61,470 nucleotides of DNA from CAYLHQ01 sp964628935 (lineage in GTDB: Bacteria > Acidobacteriota > Polarisedimenticolia > Polarisedimenticolales > DASRJG01), in assembly GCA_964628935.1 (NCBI GenBank), contig CAZVOE010000004.1:1-61470 (forward strand). The letters run 5' to 3'. Under the pieces are notes generated by a model that worked only from the letters and a program-made list of their open reading frames with translations, had not been told where the DNA came from and did not search any database. The translations under genes and the position numbers were made by a program. Shown here one piece after another: positions 24,570 to 32,537 of this stretch. Numbering within the stretch: the stretch's first letter is position 1; every line of letters starts with the position of its first letter.

Positions 24570-26306
24570 TCAGAAGAGGATCGGCGCGTCCGACCCCGAA
24601 GGCCGCGAAACGCCGAGCAGGAGCGAAAGGGTGGGCGCGATCGACGCAGGACCGACCCGGTCGGTCCGCACGCCGGAGGGGAGGCCGAAGCCGCCGATCA
24701 ATACCGGGACCTCCGCGTCGTACGCCCACGCTTGCGAGTGGTTGGCCGGGTACGGGGCCTCTTCGCCGACCGATTCCTCGACGAGGTCGGACATCGCGAA
24801 CGGCTCCATGACGACGACGAGATCGCCGGAGCGCTCGGGATGGAACCCGCGGGAAACGGCGTGTCCGATCGGTGTATCGGGAAGGCGCCCCTCGACGACC
24901 GCGGTCCGGCCGAAGGCGGCGTAGACCCCCGGAAGGCGCGCCACTCCTCGCGCGGCGGCCTCCTCGGCGGCGGCCCGCGTCGGGGCCTTCGCGAGCGCGT
25001 CGGGGGCGAACCAGAGGTACGGCTCGTGGAAAGCGTTTCCCCCCTCGTCCGTTTTCAAGAGCCAACGGCCTTCGCCGAATGTCTCGTCGAGCGCCTCCTC
25101 GGCGGCGTCCTCGATCCGTTTCGAGAGAACTCGACGCGCGCCGATTCGGTGGGCCGCGAGGTCCTCTGGAGGAGGCGCGATCCCGTGGTCGCTCGAAACC
25201 ACGACGACGACGGAGGCGAGTCCTCCCGGAACCTCGGCCTCGAGGAAGCGCAGGAAGTCGGAGAGCGCGCGGTCGGCGCGGAGGAACGCGTCGAGCGTCT
25301 CGGGGGCGTAGGGGCCCCACGCGTGCCCGATCCAGTCGCCCGCGGAGAGGCCGAGCGTCAGGAGGTCCGGCACCGCGTTCTTCCCGAGGCCGATCTCCCT
25401 CACCGCGCGGCGCGCGGCCGCGAAGACGGCGTCGTTCGCGAACGGGGTGCGGAGGAATTCCTTCGCGGTCTCCTTTCCCTCCGCGATGCGGTGGGGAAAT
25501 GCCGCCCCCATGCCGAGCGGGCCCTTCCAGCCCGGAAAGGAAAGGGAGCGCGCCCTGCCCTCCAGCCCGGCCTTCACCGTCTCGGGGAGCGGTTCCCAGA
25601 CCCGGCCGGCGGGGTTCTTCAAAGGGGCGAGGACGTCCTCCGCCGACAGCCAGGAAGGCAGGCCCCCCTCGGGGAGATAGGCGCGGCTCGAGATCCAGCG
25701 AAGGTCGCCCGTGTCGAGCCAGAGAACGAGATCGGCGGCGTGGCCGGCCATGAGGATCGCGGCGCGGTCCTTGACCGCGATCGAGACGGTGTGGGACCGC
25801 CCCGCCGTCGCCATCTCGAGTTCGTCCCCGACGGTCGTCACGCGGAGATTCGCCGGGCCGACGGGGGGAAGGGTGCGCCCCGGGGGGAGGCCGACGATCG
25901 TCCCCTTCGGGTCCTCGACGCAGTAGACGGGCTTCCCCATCGCCGGGTCGATCCAGTCGTTCCCCACGATTCCCGTCGCGTACGGGTCGGCCCCCGTGAG
26001 AAGGACCGCGTGCCCCGGGCCGGTTTCGTTCGGGACGTGGGTGAACCGGGAATCGGCGAACCACGTCCCCTCGGTCGTCAGCCAACGGAATCCCCCGACG
26101 CGCCCCTGTGCATCGCGCGCCGGAAGGAGGAGGTCGGGCCAGCGCCTCAGGTAGTCGGCCCGGAAGAGGTCGAGGGAAACGACGACCGCGAGGCGGGGGC
26201 GGATTCCGTCGGAGAGGTTGCGGCGGAAGTCGGCGGCGGAGCGCGCCGCGGGAGGGAACGACAGGGAGGCGGCGAGGACGACGAGGAGTCGCGACGGTTT
26301 CGGCAT
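24570..26306 (-). CDS. Secreted alkaline phosphatase superfamily enzyme (PafA/nucleotide pyrophosphatase type)
   Basis: This 578-residue protein has a signal peptide (LLVVLAASLSFPPAARS). VVVSLDLFRADYL carries the first metal aspartate. PNETGPGHAVLLTG is the nucleophile region, with a threonine as in PafA. Later metal ligands appear in LSAGDWIGHAWGP and SSDHGIAPP. Enzymes of this type cleave phosphate monoesters or diesters in the periplasm. It sits 87 bases upstream of the S9 peptidase on the same strand and may be co-transcribed. It is unrelated in sequence to the PhoA-like enzyme at 19699, so the window holds two different exported phosphatases. Confidence 0.85.
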   Translation of the reverse strand: MPKPSRLLVVLAASLSFPPAARSAADFRRNLSDGIRPRLAVVVSLDLFRADYLRRWPDLLLPARDAQGRVGGFRWLTTEGTWFADSRFTHVPNETGPGHAVLLTGADPYATGIVGNDWIDPAMGKPVYCVEDPKGTIVGLPPGRTLPPVGPANLRVTTVGDELEMATAGRSHTVSIAVKDRAAILMAGHAADLVLWLDTGDLRWISSRAYLPEGGLPSWLSAEDVLAPLKNPAGRVWEPLPETVKAGLEGRARSLSFPGWKGPLGMGAAFPHRIAEGKETAKEFLRTPFANDAVFAAARRAVREIGLGKNAVPDLLTLGLSAGDWIGHAWGPYAPETLDAFLRADRALSDFLRFLEAEVPGGLASVVVVVSSDHGIAPPPEDLAAHRIGARRVLSKRIEDAAEEALDETFGEGRWLLKTDEGGNAFHEPYLWFAPDALAKAPTRAAAEEAAARGVARLPGVYAAFGRTAVVEGRLPDTPIGHAVSRGFHPERSGDLVVVMEPFAMSDLVEESVGEEAPYPANHSQAWAYDAEVPVLIGGFGLPSGVRTDRVGPASIAPTLSLLLGVSRPSGSDAPILF

Positions 26307-26359
26307 GGCCTCTCATTGGAACCGGAGCGCGGAGGTGAGTCAACGGTCGCGCTTTTCGT

Positions 26360-27040
26360 TCAAGCCCCCCCCGCATCCCGGATCGCCCGCTTCGCCAGAC
26401 GCGCCACCCACACCGTGACGAGGATCGCGGCGCCCGCTCCCGCGATCTGGAGCGCGGTCCGTATCGTGGACGCCGTTCCGGAAGCGGCGGTCGCGGCCAC
26501 CGAGCCGAGATAGACGTAGGCGATCGTCCCCGGAACCATCCCGACGACGGTCGCGACGGAATAGGGGAGAGCGCCGACCCCGGTGAGGCCGAAGAGGTAG
26601 TTCACGTAGGTGAACGGGAAGACCGGCGAGAGCCGCACGAGGAAGACGATCCGTCCTCCCTCGCGCGCGACGGCGCCGTCGAGGGCCCGGAACCGCGGGT
26701 TCTCCGCAGCCCACGACTCGACGCGCGCGCGGAAGGCGGTCCGCGCGAGGAGGAACGAGAGCACCGCCCCGAGGCTTGCCCCGGCGAGGACGACGAGCGC
26801 CCCCGGCCAGAGGCCGTACACCGCCCCGGCCCCGAGCGTCAGGATCGAGGCGGGGACGAAGGCGACCACGCACGCCGCGTACACGAGCGCGAAGACGACC
26901 ATCCCGAGAATGCCCCGCCCGTCTGCCCACCCCTGGAGTGCGCCGAGCCACTCCCCGACCGGAAGCGTGCGCGCCAGGGCGACGAGCGCGATCGCCGCGA
27001 CGACAGCGAGGACGACCCGGGCGTTCAGCCTCGAAGCCAT
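26360..27040 (-). CDS. TVP38/TMEM64 (DedA superfamily) membrane protein
   Basis: The 226-residue protein has about six hydrophobic segments. The SNARE-associated (VTT) domain shows in FVPASILTLGAGAVYG and LVRLSPVFPFTYVNYLFGLTGV. Relatives move or scramble lipids across the inner membrane; the substrate here is unknown. The ATG at 27040 lies 16 bases inside the upstream reductase gene, a pairing (disulfide reductase next to TVP38 protein) common in bacteria, which suggests linked function in redox or metal stress. No signal peptide beyond the first span. Confidence 0.85.
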   Translation of the reverse strand: MASRLNARVVLAVVAAIALVALARTLPVGEWLGALQGWADGRGILGMVVFALVYAACVVAFVPASILTLGAGAVYGLWPGALVVLAGASLGAVLSFLLARTAFRARVESWAAENPRFRALDGAVAREGGRIVFLVRLSPVFPFTYVNYLFGLTGVGALPYSVATVVGMVPGTIAYVYLGSVAATAASGTASTIRTALQIAGAGAAILVTVWVARLAKRAIRDAGGA

Positions 27041-28410
27041 GCGTACACCTTCATCAGACGCGCCTTCAGGCCGGGAGAGAGCCGGGTCCGCATATACGCG
27101 TCCCCTGCGGCGCGGTGGATCTCCGAGAGGGAAGGATAAGGGTGGATGGTCGCCGAGAGCCGGGAGAGGGTGATTCCGTGTTTCTTGGCCACGACCAGCT
27201 CCCCGAGCAGGTCCCCCGCGCGGGGGTGCACGATCGTCGCCCCGAGGATCCTCCCCCGGCGATCGGCGACGACTTTCGAGAAAAGCCCCTCGTGCGTTTC
27301 GTCGGCGAGCGCGCGGTCGTTTCCGGAGAATTCGACGCGGAACACCGTGTGCTCGATCCCCTTCGCACGCGCCTCCGTCTCGTTGAGGCCGACGCGCGCG
27401 ATCTCCGGCTCGGTGTAAGTGACCCAGGGGAGGTTCTCGCCGTCGAAGCGGGCCGTGAAAGGGAACAGGATGTTCCGGACCACGGTGCGCGCTTGGTGCC
27501 CTGCCCAATGGGTGAAGAGATAAGGGCCCGTCACGTCCCCCACCGCCCAGATGTTCCGCGCCGACGTTCGCCCGGTGTCGTCGGTCCGGATGCCGCGGCG
27601 GTCGTAGGCGACGCCGACCCGATCGAGGTTCAATCCTTCGACGTTCGCTTGGCGGCCGGCGGCGACGAGGATCGCCTCGACCTCGAACGATCGGGACTCG
27701 CGGCCGTCGATCGCGGAAGCGAGCACGACCGTTTTTCCGTTTCCCGATTCGACCCGCTCCACGCAAGAGCGGTCGAGGACGACGACGCCTTCGCCGCGAA
27801 GCCTGCCGGTCAGGACCTCCGCTGCGTCCGGGTCTTCTCTCGGCAGGAGGTGCTCGCCGTCGTTCACGATCGTCACGGAAGTTCCGAGTCGGGCGAAGGC
27901 CTGCCCCAGCTCGACTCCGATTGGACCCCCTCCGAGGACGAGGAGCGATCTCGGAAGCGAATCGATCTCGAAGATCGTCTCGTTCGTGTGGAAGCCCGCT
28001 TCGACGAGGCCGGGGATCTCGGGAACCCGCGGTCGCGACCCCGTGGCGATCACGAGGTGGCGGCCCCAGAGGATCTCTCCGGTCCCCTCGATCTCCACCT
28101 CGTGCGCGCTCCGGAGGCGCGCCGCGCCGAGGTGGATGTCGACACCGAGGCCCGTGAACCGCTCAATCGAGTCGTGCGGGGCGATCCGGCCCTGGACCGT
28201 CCGGACGTGGGCCATCGCCGCGGGGAACGGCATGCCGGCCTTCGCCGCGTGGAGAAGGGCCTTCGACGGGACGCATCCGGTGTTCAGGCAGTCTCCGCCC
28301 ATTCGGTTCTTTTCGATCAACGCCGCCTTGGCCCCGAGTCCGGCGGCGCCGGCGGCGACGGTCAGGCCGCCCGAGCCCGCTCCGATCACGACGACGTTGT
28401 AACGTTTCAC
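27025..28410 (-). CDS. FAD-dependent pyridine nucleotide-disulfide oxidoreductase (mercuric reductase/lipoamide dehydrogenase-like)
   Basis: This is a 461-residue class I flavoprotein starting at GTG with GGGAGG upstream. VVVIGAGSGGLTVA binds FAD. The redox cysteines are Cys41 and Cys46 in GGDCLNTGCVPSK, VLGGGPIGVELGQ binds NAD(P)H, and NIWAVGDV is the second FAD motif. The C-terminal dimer region reads ATIHPYPSLSEI, as in the family. It lacks the N-terminal metal-binding domain and the C-terminal vicinal cysteines of true MerA, so mercury reduction is unlikely. A soluble reductase partnering the TVP38 protein is more probable. Confidence 0.87.
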   Translation of the reverse strand: MKRYNVVVIGAGSGGLTVAAGAAGLGAKAALIEKNRMGGDCLNTGCVPSKALLHAAKAGMPFPAAMAHVRTVQGRIAPHDSIERFTGLGVDIHLGAARLRSAHEVEIEGTGEILWGRHLVIATGSRPRVPEIPGLVEAGFHTNETIFEIDSLPRSLLVLGGGPIGVELGQAFARLGTSVTIVNDGEHLLPREDPDAAEVLTGRLRGEGVVVLDRSCVERVESGNGKTVVLASAIDGRESRSFEVEAILVAAGRQANVEGLNLDRVGVAYDRRGIRTDDTGRTSARNIWAVGDVTGPYLFTHWAGHQARTVVRNILFPFTARFDGENLPWVTYTEPEIARVGLNETEARAKGIEHTVFRVEFSGNDRALADETHEGLFSKVVADRRGRILGATIVHPRAGDLLGELVVAKKHGITLSRLSATIHPYPSLSEIHRAAGDAYMRTRLSPGLKARLMKVYAWLRG

Positions 28411-28590
28411 CGCTCCCTCCCGTCGTAGGTAGTATGCCGGGAGCGATCGACGGTTTCCGGAAATGCGGGGCGCGGGTCCGGTGCGGCGGTCGCCGCCGCA
28501 GCCATCGAGATCGAGGTCGGCGGACGCGGCAAACCGACGTGCACGGCCTCGGTCGCGCCGCTCAGGTGGATCGAGTAACCGAAGCCCTGA

Positions 28591-28989
28591 TCACCCGGAG
28601 ATTCGTTCGATTCCGGGAACGCCGTCGAATCCCGTGTCGAAGGTGAGGATTCGTTGCACGCTCTCGCGCTCCATCACGGCTACGTGGATCGCGTCGCGGG
28701 CGGAGAGGCTGCGCCGGCCGAGCACGATCGCCTTCGCCCGCTCGACGTCGGCGTCGTGGATCGAAAAGACCTCGTCGACGACGTCGTGGAGGACGTCGAA
28801 CGTCGGTTGGATCGCGTCGCGTCGCTTCACGGCGACAAAACGATGGAGGATCTCCTGGAACACTTCGACATCGGTGACCAGGCGCTCCCCGTCGGCGATG
28901 AAGCGCTCGAGGAGACGTCGCGCGTCGACCTTGTGCGGATGGGCCGAGCCGACGAGGTACATGGGGACGTTCGAGTCGACGAAGATCAT
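28591..28989 (-). CDS. vapC: PIN-domain toxin, VapC type
   Basis: This 132-residue PIN ribonuclease has the expected acidic residues: the aspartate in IFVDSNVPMY, glutamate in TDVEVFQEIL, aspartate in SARDAIHVAV and the late aspartates in FDTGFDG. VapC toxins cut tRNA or rRNA and are held inactive by the partner. Its ATG overlaps the antitoxin stop by four bases, so the two are coupled, antitoxin first. No function other than toxin-antitoxin is suggested by context; the pair sits between a reductase and an unrelated plus-strand operon. Confidence 0.88.
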   Translation of the reverse strand: MIFVDSNVPMYLVGSAHPHKVDARRLLERFIADGERLVTDVEVFQEILHRFVAVKRRDAIQPTFDVLHDVVDEVFSIHDADVERAKAIVLGRRSLSARDAIHVAVMERESVQRILTFDTGFDGVPGIERISG

Positions 28990-29243
28990 CGCGGCTCGTC
29001 GACCCCGTACCCACGCTCGATCTCGGCGAGCATCGTGCGGATGTCCGCCGTCGGGAAGTCGAGCTTCGAGGCCTCCCGGACGGCGGCCAACTTTCTCCCG
29101 CCGTCCTTCACGGGGCGCTGCCGGCGTGCCGACCGAATCGCTTCGCGTACCCACTCCGCGACCGTGAGGTTTCGGCGCTTCGCCAGTTGGCGGATCTCCG
29201 CGAGCTCGGTCTCCTCCATCAGAACTTGGAGCCTTTTACTCAT
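28986..29243 (-). CDS. Ribbon-helix-helix antitoxin paired with VapC-type toxin
   Basis: The 85-residue protein has an N-terminal ribbon-helix-helix fold (KRLQVLMEETELAEIRQLAK, then LTVAEWVREAIRSA) for operator binding. Its C-terminal tail (LDFPTADIRTMLAEIERGYG) should wrap the toxin. The ATG at 29243 is chosen because a TTGACT/CATACT promoter (29250-29278) ends six bases before it and no ribosome site is present, so the mRNA may be leaderless. A later ATG at 29219 is the alternative. The frame stays open far upstream, but that would cover the plus-strand aldolase gene. Confidence 0.85.
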   Translation of the reverse strand: MSKRLQVLMEETELAEIRQLAKRRNLTVAEWVREAIRSARRQRPVKDGGRKLAAVREASKLDFPTADIRTMLAEIERGYGVDEPR

Positions 29244-29249
29244 GCTGTG

Positions 29250-29278
29250 AGTATGGCGCGGCTCCTCCAAGGAGTCAA
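29250..29278 (-). promoter_or_regulatory. Predicted vapBC-type promoter giving a leaderless transcript
   Basis: On the minus strand TTGACT (29273-29278) and CATACT (29250-29255) are spaced by 17 bases. The expected start point coincides with the antitoxin ATG. An antitoxin operator would overlap this site. Confidence 0.5.
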
Positions 29279-29360
29279 TCGCCCCGCGGGGACGAGGCTT
29301 CCCGCTCGCGATGTCGTATCTTCTAAACTTCCCGCAGGGCTTCGACCCGGGAGAACCGCC

Positions 29361-30158
29361 ATGGACTGGGGACTTACCAACCGACTTTCGCGCATCCTGA
29401 AGCCGGCCGACGGCCGGACCGTCATGCTCGCCGTCGACCACGGCTACTTTCTCGGGCCGACCTCCGGCCTCGAGAAGCCGGGGAAGGCGGTGGCTCCCCT
29501 CCTTCCGTACGCCGATTCGCTGATGCTGACCCGCGGCGTGCTGCGGCAGTGCATCCCCCCGACCTCCGACGTGCCGATCGTCCTCCGGGTCTCGGGAGGG
29601 ACGAGCATCCTCAGGGAGTTGTCGAACGAGGGGCTCACCGTCGATCTCGAGGACGCCGTTCGCCTGAACGCCGCGGCCGTGACCCTTTCGGTCTTCGTCG
29701 GAGCGGAAGGGGAACGGGAGACGCTCCTCAACCTCGCCAAGCTGATCGACTTCGGTCAGCGGTACGGGTTCCCGGTCCTCGCGGTGACCGCGGTCGGGAA
29801 GGACATGGTCCGCGACGCGCGCTATCTCGGCCTCGCGTGCCGGATCTGCGCCGAAATCGGCGCCCACTTCGTGAAGACCTACTACTGTGAGGACTTCGAG
29901 GAGGTGGTTGCGAACACTCCCGTCCCGGTCGTGATCGCGGGCGGCAAGAAGCTCCCCGAGCGCGACGCGATCGAACTCGCCTGGAAGGCGATTCGCGCCG
30001 GCGCCAAGGGGGTCGACATGGGACGGAACATCTTCCAGTCCGATTGCCCCGTGGGGATGATCCGCGCGGTGAGAGCGGTCGTCCACGACGGCGCGGAGGT
30101 CGAGGAGGCCTTCGAGCGGTACGCGAAGGAGAAGGAAGGCGCGCTCGCCCGGCGCTGA
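29361..30158 (+). CDS. LsrF-like class I aldolase/thiolase
   Basis: The 265-residue protein is strikingly like LsrF, the last enzyme of autoinducer-2 breakdown (3-hydroxy-2,4-pentadione-5-phosphate thiolase). Shared stretches are MDWG-NRLSRI, VMLAVDHGYF-GPT-GLE, AVT-VGKDMVRDARY, VKTYY, VIAGGKKLPER and GVDMGRNIFQSD. The Schiff-base lysine should be Lys172 in HFVKTYY. The ATG at 29361 gives the LsrF N-terminus. No lsrA-D, B, G, K or R gene is near, so an AI-2 role is unproven. Relatives also work as archaeal-type fructose-bisphosphate or other sugar-phosphate aldolases. An alcohol dehydrogenase follows after 25 bases. Confidence 0.85.
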   Translation: MDWGLTNRLSRILKPADGRTVMLAVDHGYFLGPTSGLEKPGKAVAPLLPYADSLMLTRGVLRQCIPPTSDVPIVLRVSGGTSILRELSNEGLTVDLEDAVRLNAAAVTLSVFVGAEGERETLLNLAKLIDFGQRYGFPVLAVTAVGKDMVRDARYLGLACRICAEIGAHFVKTYYCEDFEEVVANTPVPVVIAGGKKLPERDAIELAWKAIRAGAKGVDMGRNIFQSDCPVGMIRAVRAVVHDGAEVEEAFERYAKEKEGALARR

Positions 30159-30183
30159 CGCGTCGCAGCCGGAGGGATCGCCG

Positions 30184-31209
30184 ATGCGGGCCGCCGTCTA
30201 CTACAACAACCGCGACATCCGGACCGAGGAGCGTCCCGTCCCGAAGGCGGGCCCCGGTGATCTGGTCGTCCGGATCGCCGCGAGCGGGATCTGCGGCTCC
30301 GACGTCATGGAGTGGTACCGCCTCCCCAAGGCCCCCCTCGTCCTCGGCCACGAGATCGCGGGCGAGGTCGTCGAGACCGGAGCGGGGGTCGCGCGCTTCG
30401 CGGTCGGCGACCGCGTGGTGGCGACCCACCATGTTCCCTGCAACACCTGCCGTCTCTGCATGGCGGGGCACCACCCGTACTGCGACACGTTGAGGACCAC
30501 TCACTTCGACCCGGGTGGGTTCTGCGAGTACGTTCGCCTCCCCGCGATCAACGTCGACCGTGGGACCTTCCGGATTCCCGACACCGTCTCGTACGAAGAG
30601 GCGACCTTCGTCGAGCCTCTCGCCTGTGTCCTACGCGGGCTGCGTGTGTCCCGCTTCCGAGCGACGCAGGACGTGGCCGTGCTCGGGAGCGGCATCTCGG
30701 GAGCGCTCTTCGTGCTCGCCCTGCGAGCCCTCGGGGCAGGAAAGATCCTCGCGACCGACGTGAATCCGTGGCGTCTTTCGAGGATTCGCGTGCTCGGGGC
30801 CGACGACGCGTTCGACGCGACGGGAGACGTCCCTGAGGCGATCCGGACTCGTCTCGGCGGGCGCGGCGCCGATCTCGTCATCGTGACGACCGCAGCCCTT
30901 CCCGCCGTCGCCCAGGCGCTCCGGAGCGCGGGACGAGGCGGGACGATTCTCTTCTTCGCGCCCGCCGAGCCGGGGACGACCTTCCCCTTCCCGCTCTTCG
31001 ACGTCTGGAAGGACGGCCTCTCGATCGTGCACTCCTACGCCGGTCCCCCCGCGGACATGGCGGCGGCTCTCGATCTGATCGCGGCGCGCCGCGTGGAGGT
31101 CGGCGCGACGATCACCCACCGGCTCCCGCTCGAGCGCACCGCCGAGGCGTTCGATCTCGTCGTGCGCGCGGGGGAGTCGCTCAAGGTGATCGTGGAGCCG
31201 GGGCGCTGA
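30184..31209 (+). CDS. Zinc-dependent medium-chain alcohol/polyol dehydrogenase
   Basis: The 341-residue enzyme carries the catalytic zinc site Cys37 (SGICGSD) with His55-Glu56 (LGHEIAGE). The structural zinc cysteines are in CNTCRLCMAGHHPYC and the NAD(P) motif is GSGISGALF. The nearest named relatives by eye are threonine and sorbitol/galactitol-phosphate dehydrogenases. Position directly behind an aldolase suggests a sugar-alcohol or sugar-phosphate pathway in which it supplies the keto sugar that the aldolase splits. It ends two bases before the RsbW-like gene, so the regulators downstream are likely on the same mRNA. Confidence 0.85.
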   Translation: MRAAVYYNNRDIRTEERPVPKAGPGDLVVRIAASGICGSDVMEWYRLPKAPLVLGHEIAGEVVETGAGVARFAVGDRVVATHHVPCNTCRLCMAGHHPYCDTLRTTHFDPGGFCEYVRLPAINVDRGTFRIPDTVSYEEATFVEPLACVLRGLRVSRFRATQDVAVLGSGISGALFVLALRALGAGKILATDVNPWRLSRIRVLGADDAFDATGDVPEAIRTRLGGRGADLVIVTTAALPAVAQALRSAGRGGTILFFAPAEPGTTFPFPLFDVWKDGLSIVHSYAGPPADMAAALDLIAARRVEVGATITHRLPLERTAEAFDLVVRAGESLKVIVEPGR

Positions 31210-31211
31210 GG

Positions 31212-31643
31212 ATGGGGGGGGCGCCGGACGATCGCGTGGGCAAGGAGCGGAGCTTCGAACGGAATCTCGAGGCCGTGAAAACCCTCCTCGACTGGTTCGA
31301 GGAGGAGGCCCGGGAGCTCTCAATCCCCTCGGACACCCTGCGTCCCCTGGAGCTCGCGATCGAAGAGATCTTCGCGAACTGCGTCCGCCACAATCCGGGA
31401 GGAACGGGTCCGATCGACATCCGCATCGAACGCCAGGGCGCCCGTGTCCGGGTCGCGATCGTCGATCCCGACGCCGAACGTTTCGACCCGCGGGCGGCCG
31501 CGGAGGTCCGGACCGAACTCCCCCTGGAGCAGCGGCGGCCGGGTGGGCTCGGGATCCACTTTGTCCGCGCCATCGTCGACGAGATCGACTACCGTCACGA
31601 GGGTCGCCGGGCGATCACCGTTCTCGTCAAGAACTTGGGGTGA
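31212..31643 (+). CDS. RsbW-like anti-sigma regulatory kinase (HATPase_c_2)
   Basis: This 143-residue GHKL ATPase has its N box in ELAIEEIFANCVRHN, G1 in VAIVDPDAERFDP and G2 in GGLGIHFVRAIVDE. Such proteins bind a sigma factor or another target and phosphorylate a STAS antagonist, which is encoded next. The ATG is two bases after the dehydrogenase stop, with GAGG close before it. The partner-switch pair is followed directly by an ECF sigma factor, which suggests that the target of the switch lies in this operon. Confidence 0.88.
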   Translation: MGGAPDDRVGKERSFERNLEAVKTLLDWFEEEARELSIPSDTLRPLELAIEEIFANCVRHNPGGTGPIDIRIERQGARVRVAIVDPDAERFDPRAAAEVRTELPLEQRRPGGLGIHFVRAIVDEIDYRHEGRRAITVLVKNLG

Positions 31644-31647
31644 GGCG

Positions 31648-31938
31648 ATGCTCGAGATCGGCTGGGGAGAGGACGGAAAAATCCGAATCGCAGGGCGATT
31701 CGACGCGTCCGAGGCGGAGCGGGTCGAGGCGTTCCTGGATGCGGTGGATACCTCGAACGAGCTGGACCTCGGTGGTCTCGAGTACATCTCGAGCCTCGGG
31801 CTCGGCGTGCTCCTCAAGACCCAGAAGCGGCTCAGGACCGCGGGGCAGTCTCTCCGGCTCGTCAGGATGCCTCCCCACATCCGCGATATCTTCCGTTTTT
31901 CCGGTTTCGACCGGGTTTTCGAGATCGATTCCCCATGA
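31648..31938 (+). CDS. STAS-domain anti-sigma factor antagonist (SpoIIAA/RsbV-like)
   Basis: This 96-residue single STAS domain holds the loop LEYISSLGLGVLLK, where Ser48 or Ser49 sits at the site phosphorylated in RsbV-type antagonists. It begins four bases after the RsbW-like gene. Its stop overlaps the ECF sigma ATG (ATGA). In the unphosphorylated state it should bind the RsbW-like kinase and free that kinase's target. Confidence 0.88.
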   Translation: MLEIGWGEDGKIRIAGRFDASEAERVEAFLDAVDTSNELDLGGLEYISSLGLGVLLKTQKRLRTAGQSLRLVRMPPHIRDIFRFSGFDRVFEIDSP

Positions 31939-32537
31939 GCGTCGACGAATCGTCCGCTTCCGACCAACTCTCCCCGCGCCGCGGTGTAGTTCCGGATGGC
32001 GCACCGGAGGATGTGGAGGTGGTCCGGCGCGTCCGGAGCGGCGATGTCGAGTCCTTTGCGATCCTGGTGCGGCGTTACGAAAAGCCGGTCTACAACGCCG
32101 TGCGACGGATGGTCCGGGACCGGGATGACGCCCGCGACCTCGCGCAGAACGCGTTTCTCAAGGCATTCCGCGAACTCGACTCGTTCGACGAGCGCTACCG
32201 ATTCTTCTCCTGGCTCTACAGGATCGCCATCCACGAGTCGCTCAATCATCTCCGTGGGGGCGGGCGCTCGGAGCCCCTTCCGTTCGAACGGCGCGATCTC
32301 GGGCCTGGCCCGGAAGACCATGCGGCCGCCCGCCAACGATCGCGGCTCCTGGAGGACGCGTTGAACCGCCTGAGCGCGGACCACCGCGCCGTCATCCTTC
32401 TCCGCCACTTCGGGGAGTGCTCGTACGCGGAGATCGGGGACGCCCTGGGGATTCCCGAGAAAACGGTGCGTTCTCGACTTTTCGAGGCGCGGCGCTCCCT
32501 CCGTTCCATCCTTGTCGACCTTGGGGTGGTGCGATGA
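31935..32537 (+). CDS. ECF sigma factor (RpoE-like) in a partner-switch operon
   Basis: The 200-residue protein has region 2 in DVEVVRRVRSGDVESFAILV, continuing to RDLAQNAFLKAFRELDSFDE and FFSWLYRIAIHESLNHLR. Region 4 has the helix-turn-helix CSYAEIGDALGIPEKTVRSR. An N-terminal extension of about 25 residues precedes region 2. It overlaps both neighbours by four bases (ATGA at each end): the STAS gene before and the membrane repeat protein after. The downstream gene is in the usual place of the cognate anti-sigma factor. Confidence 0.92.
   Translation: MSVDESSASDQLSPRRGVVPDGAPEDVEVVRRVRSGDVESFAILVRRYEKPVYNAVRRMVRDRDDARDLAQNAFLKAFRELDSFDERYRFFSWLYRIAIHESLNHLRGGGRSEPLPFERRDLGPGPEDHAAARQRSRLLEDALNRLSADHRAVILLRHFGECSYAEIGDALGIPEKTVRSRLFEARRSLRSILVDLGVVR

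Noticed and set aside
28986..30086. Long minus-strand frame extending the antitoxin upstream to 366 codons
   Set aside because: The extension lies over the strongly supported LsrF-like gene; the ribbon-helix-helix fold starts at the ATG at 29243.
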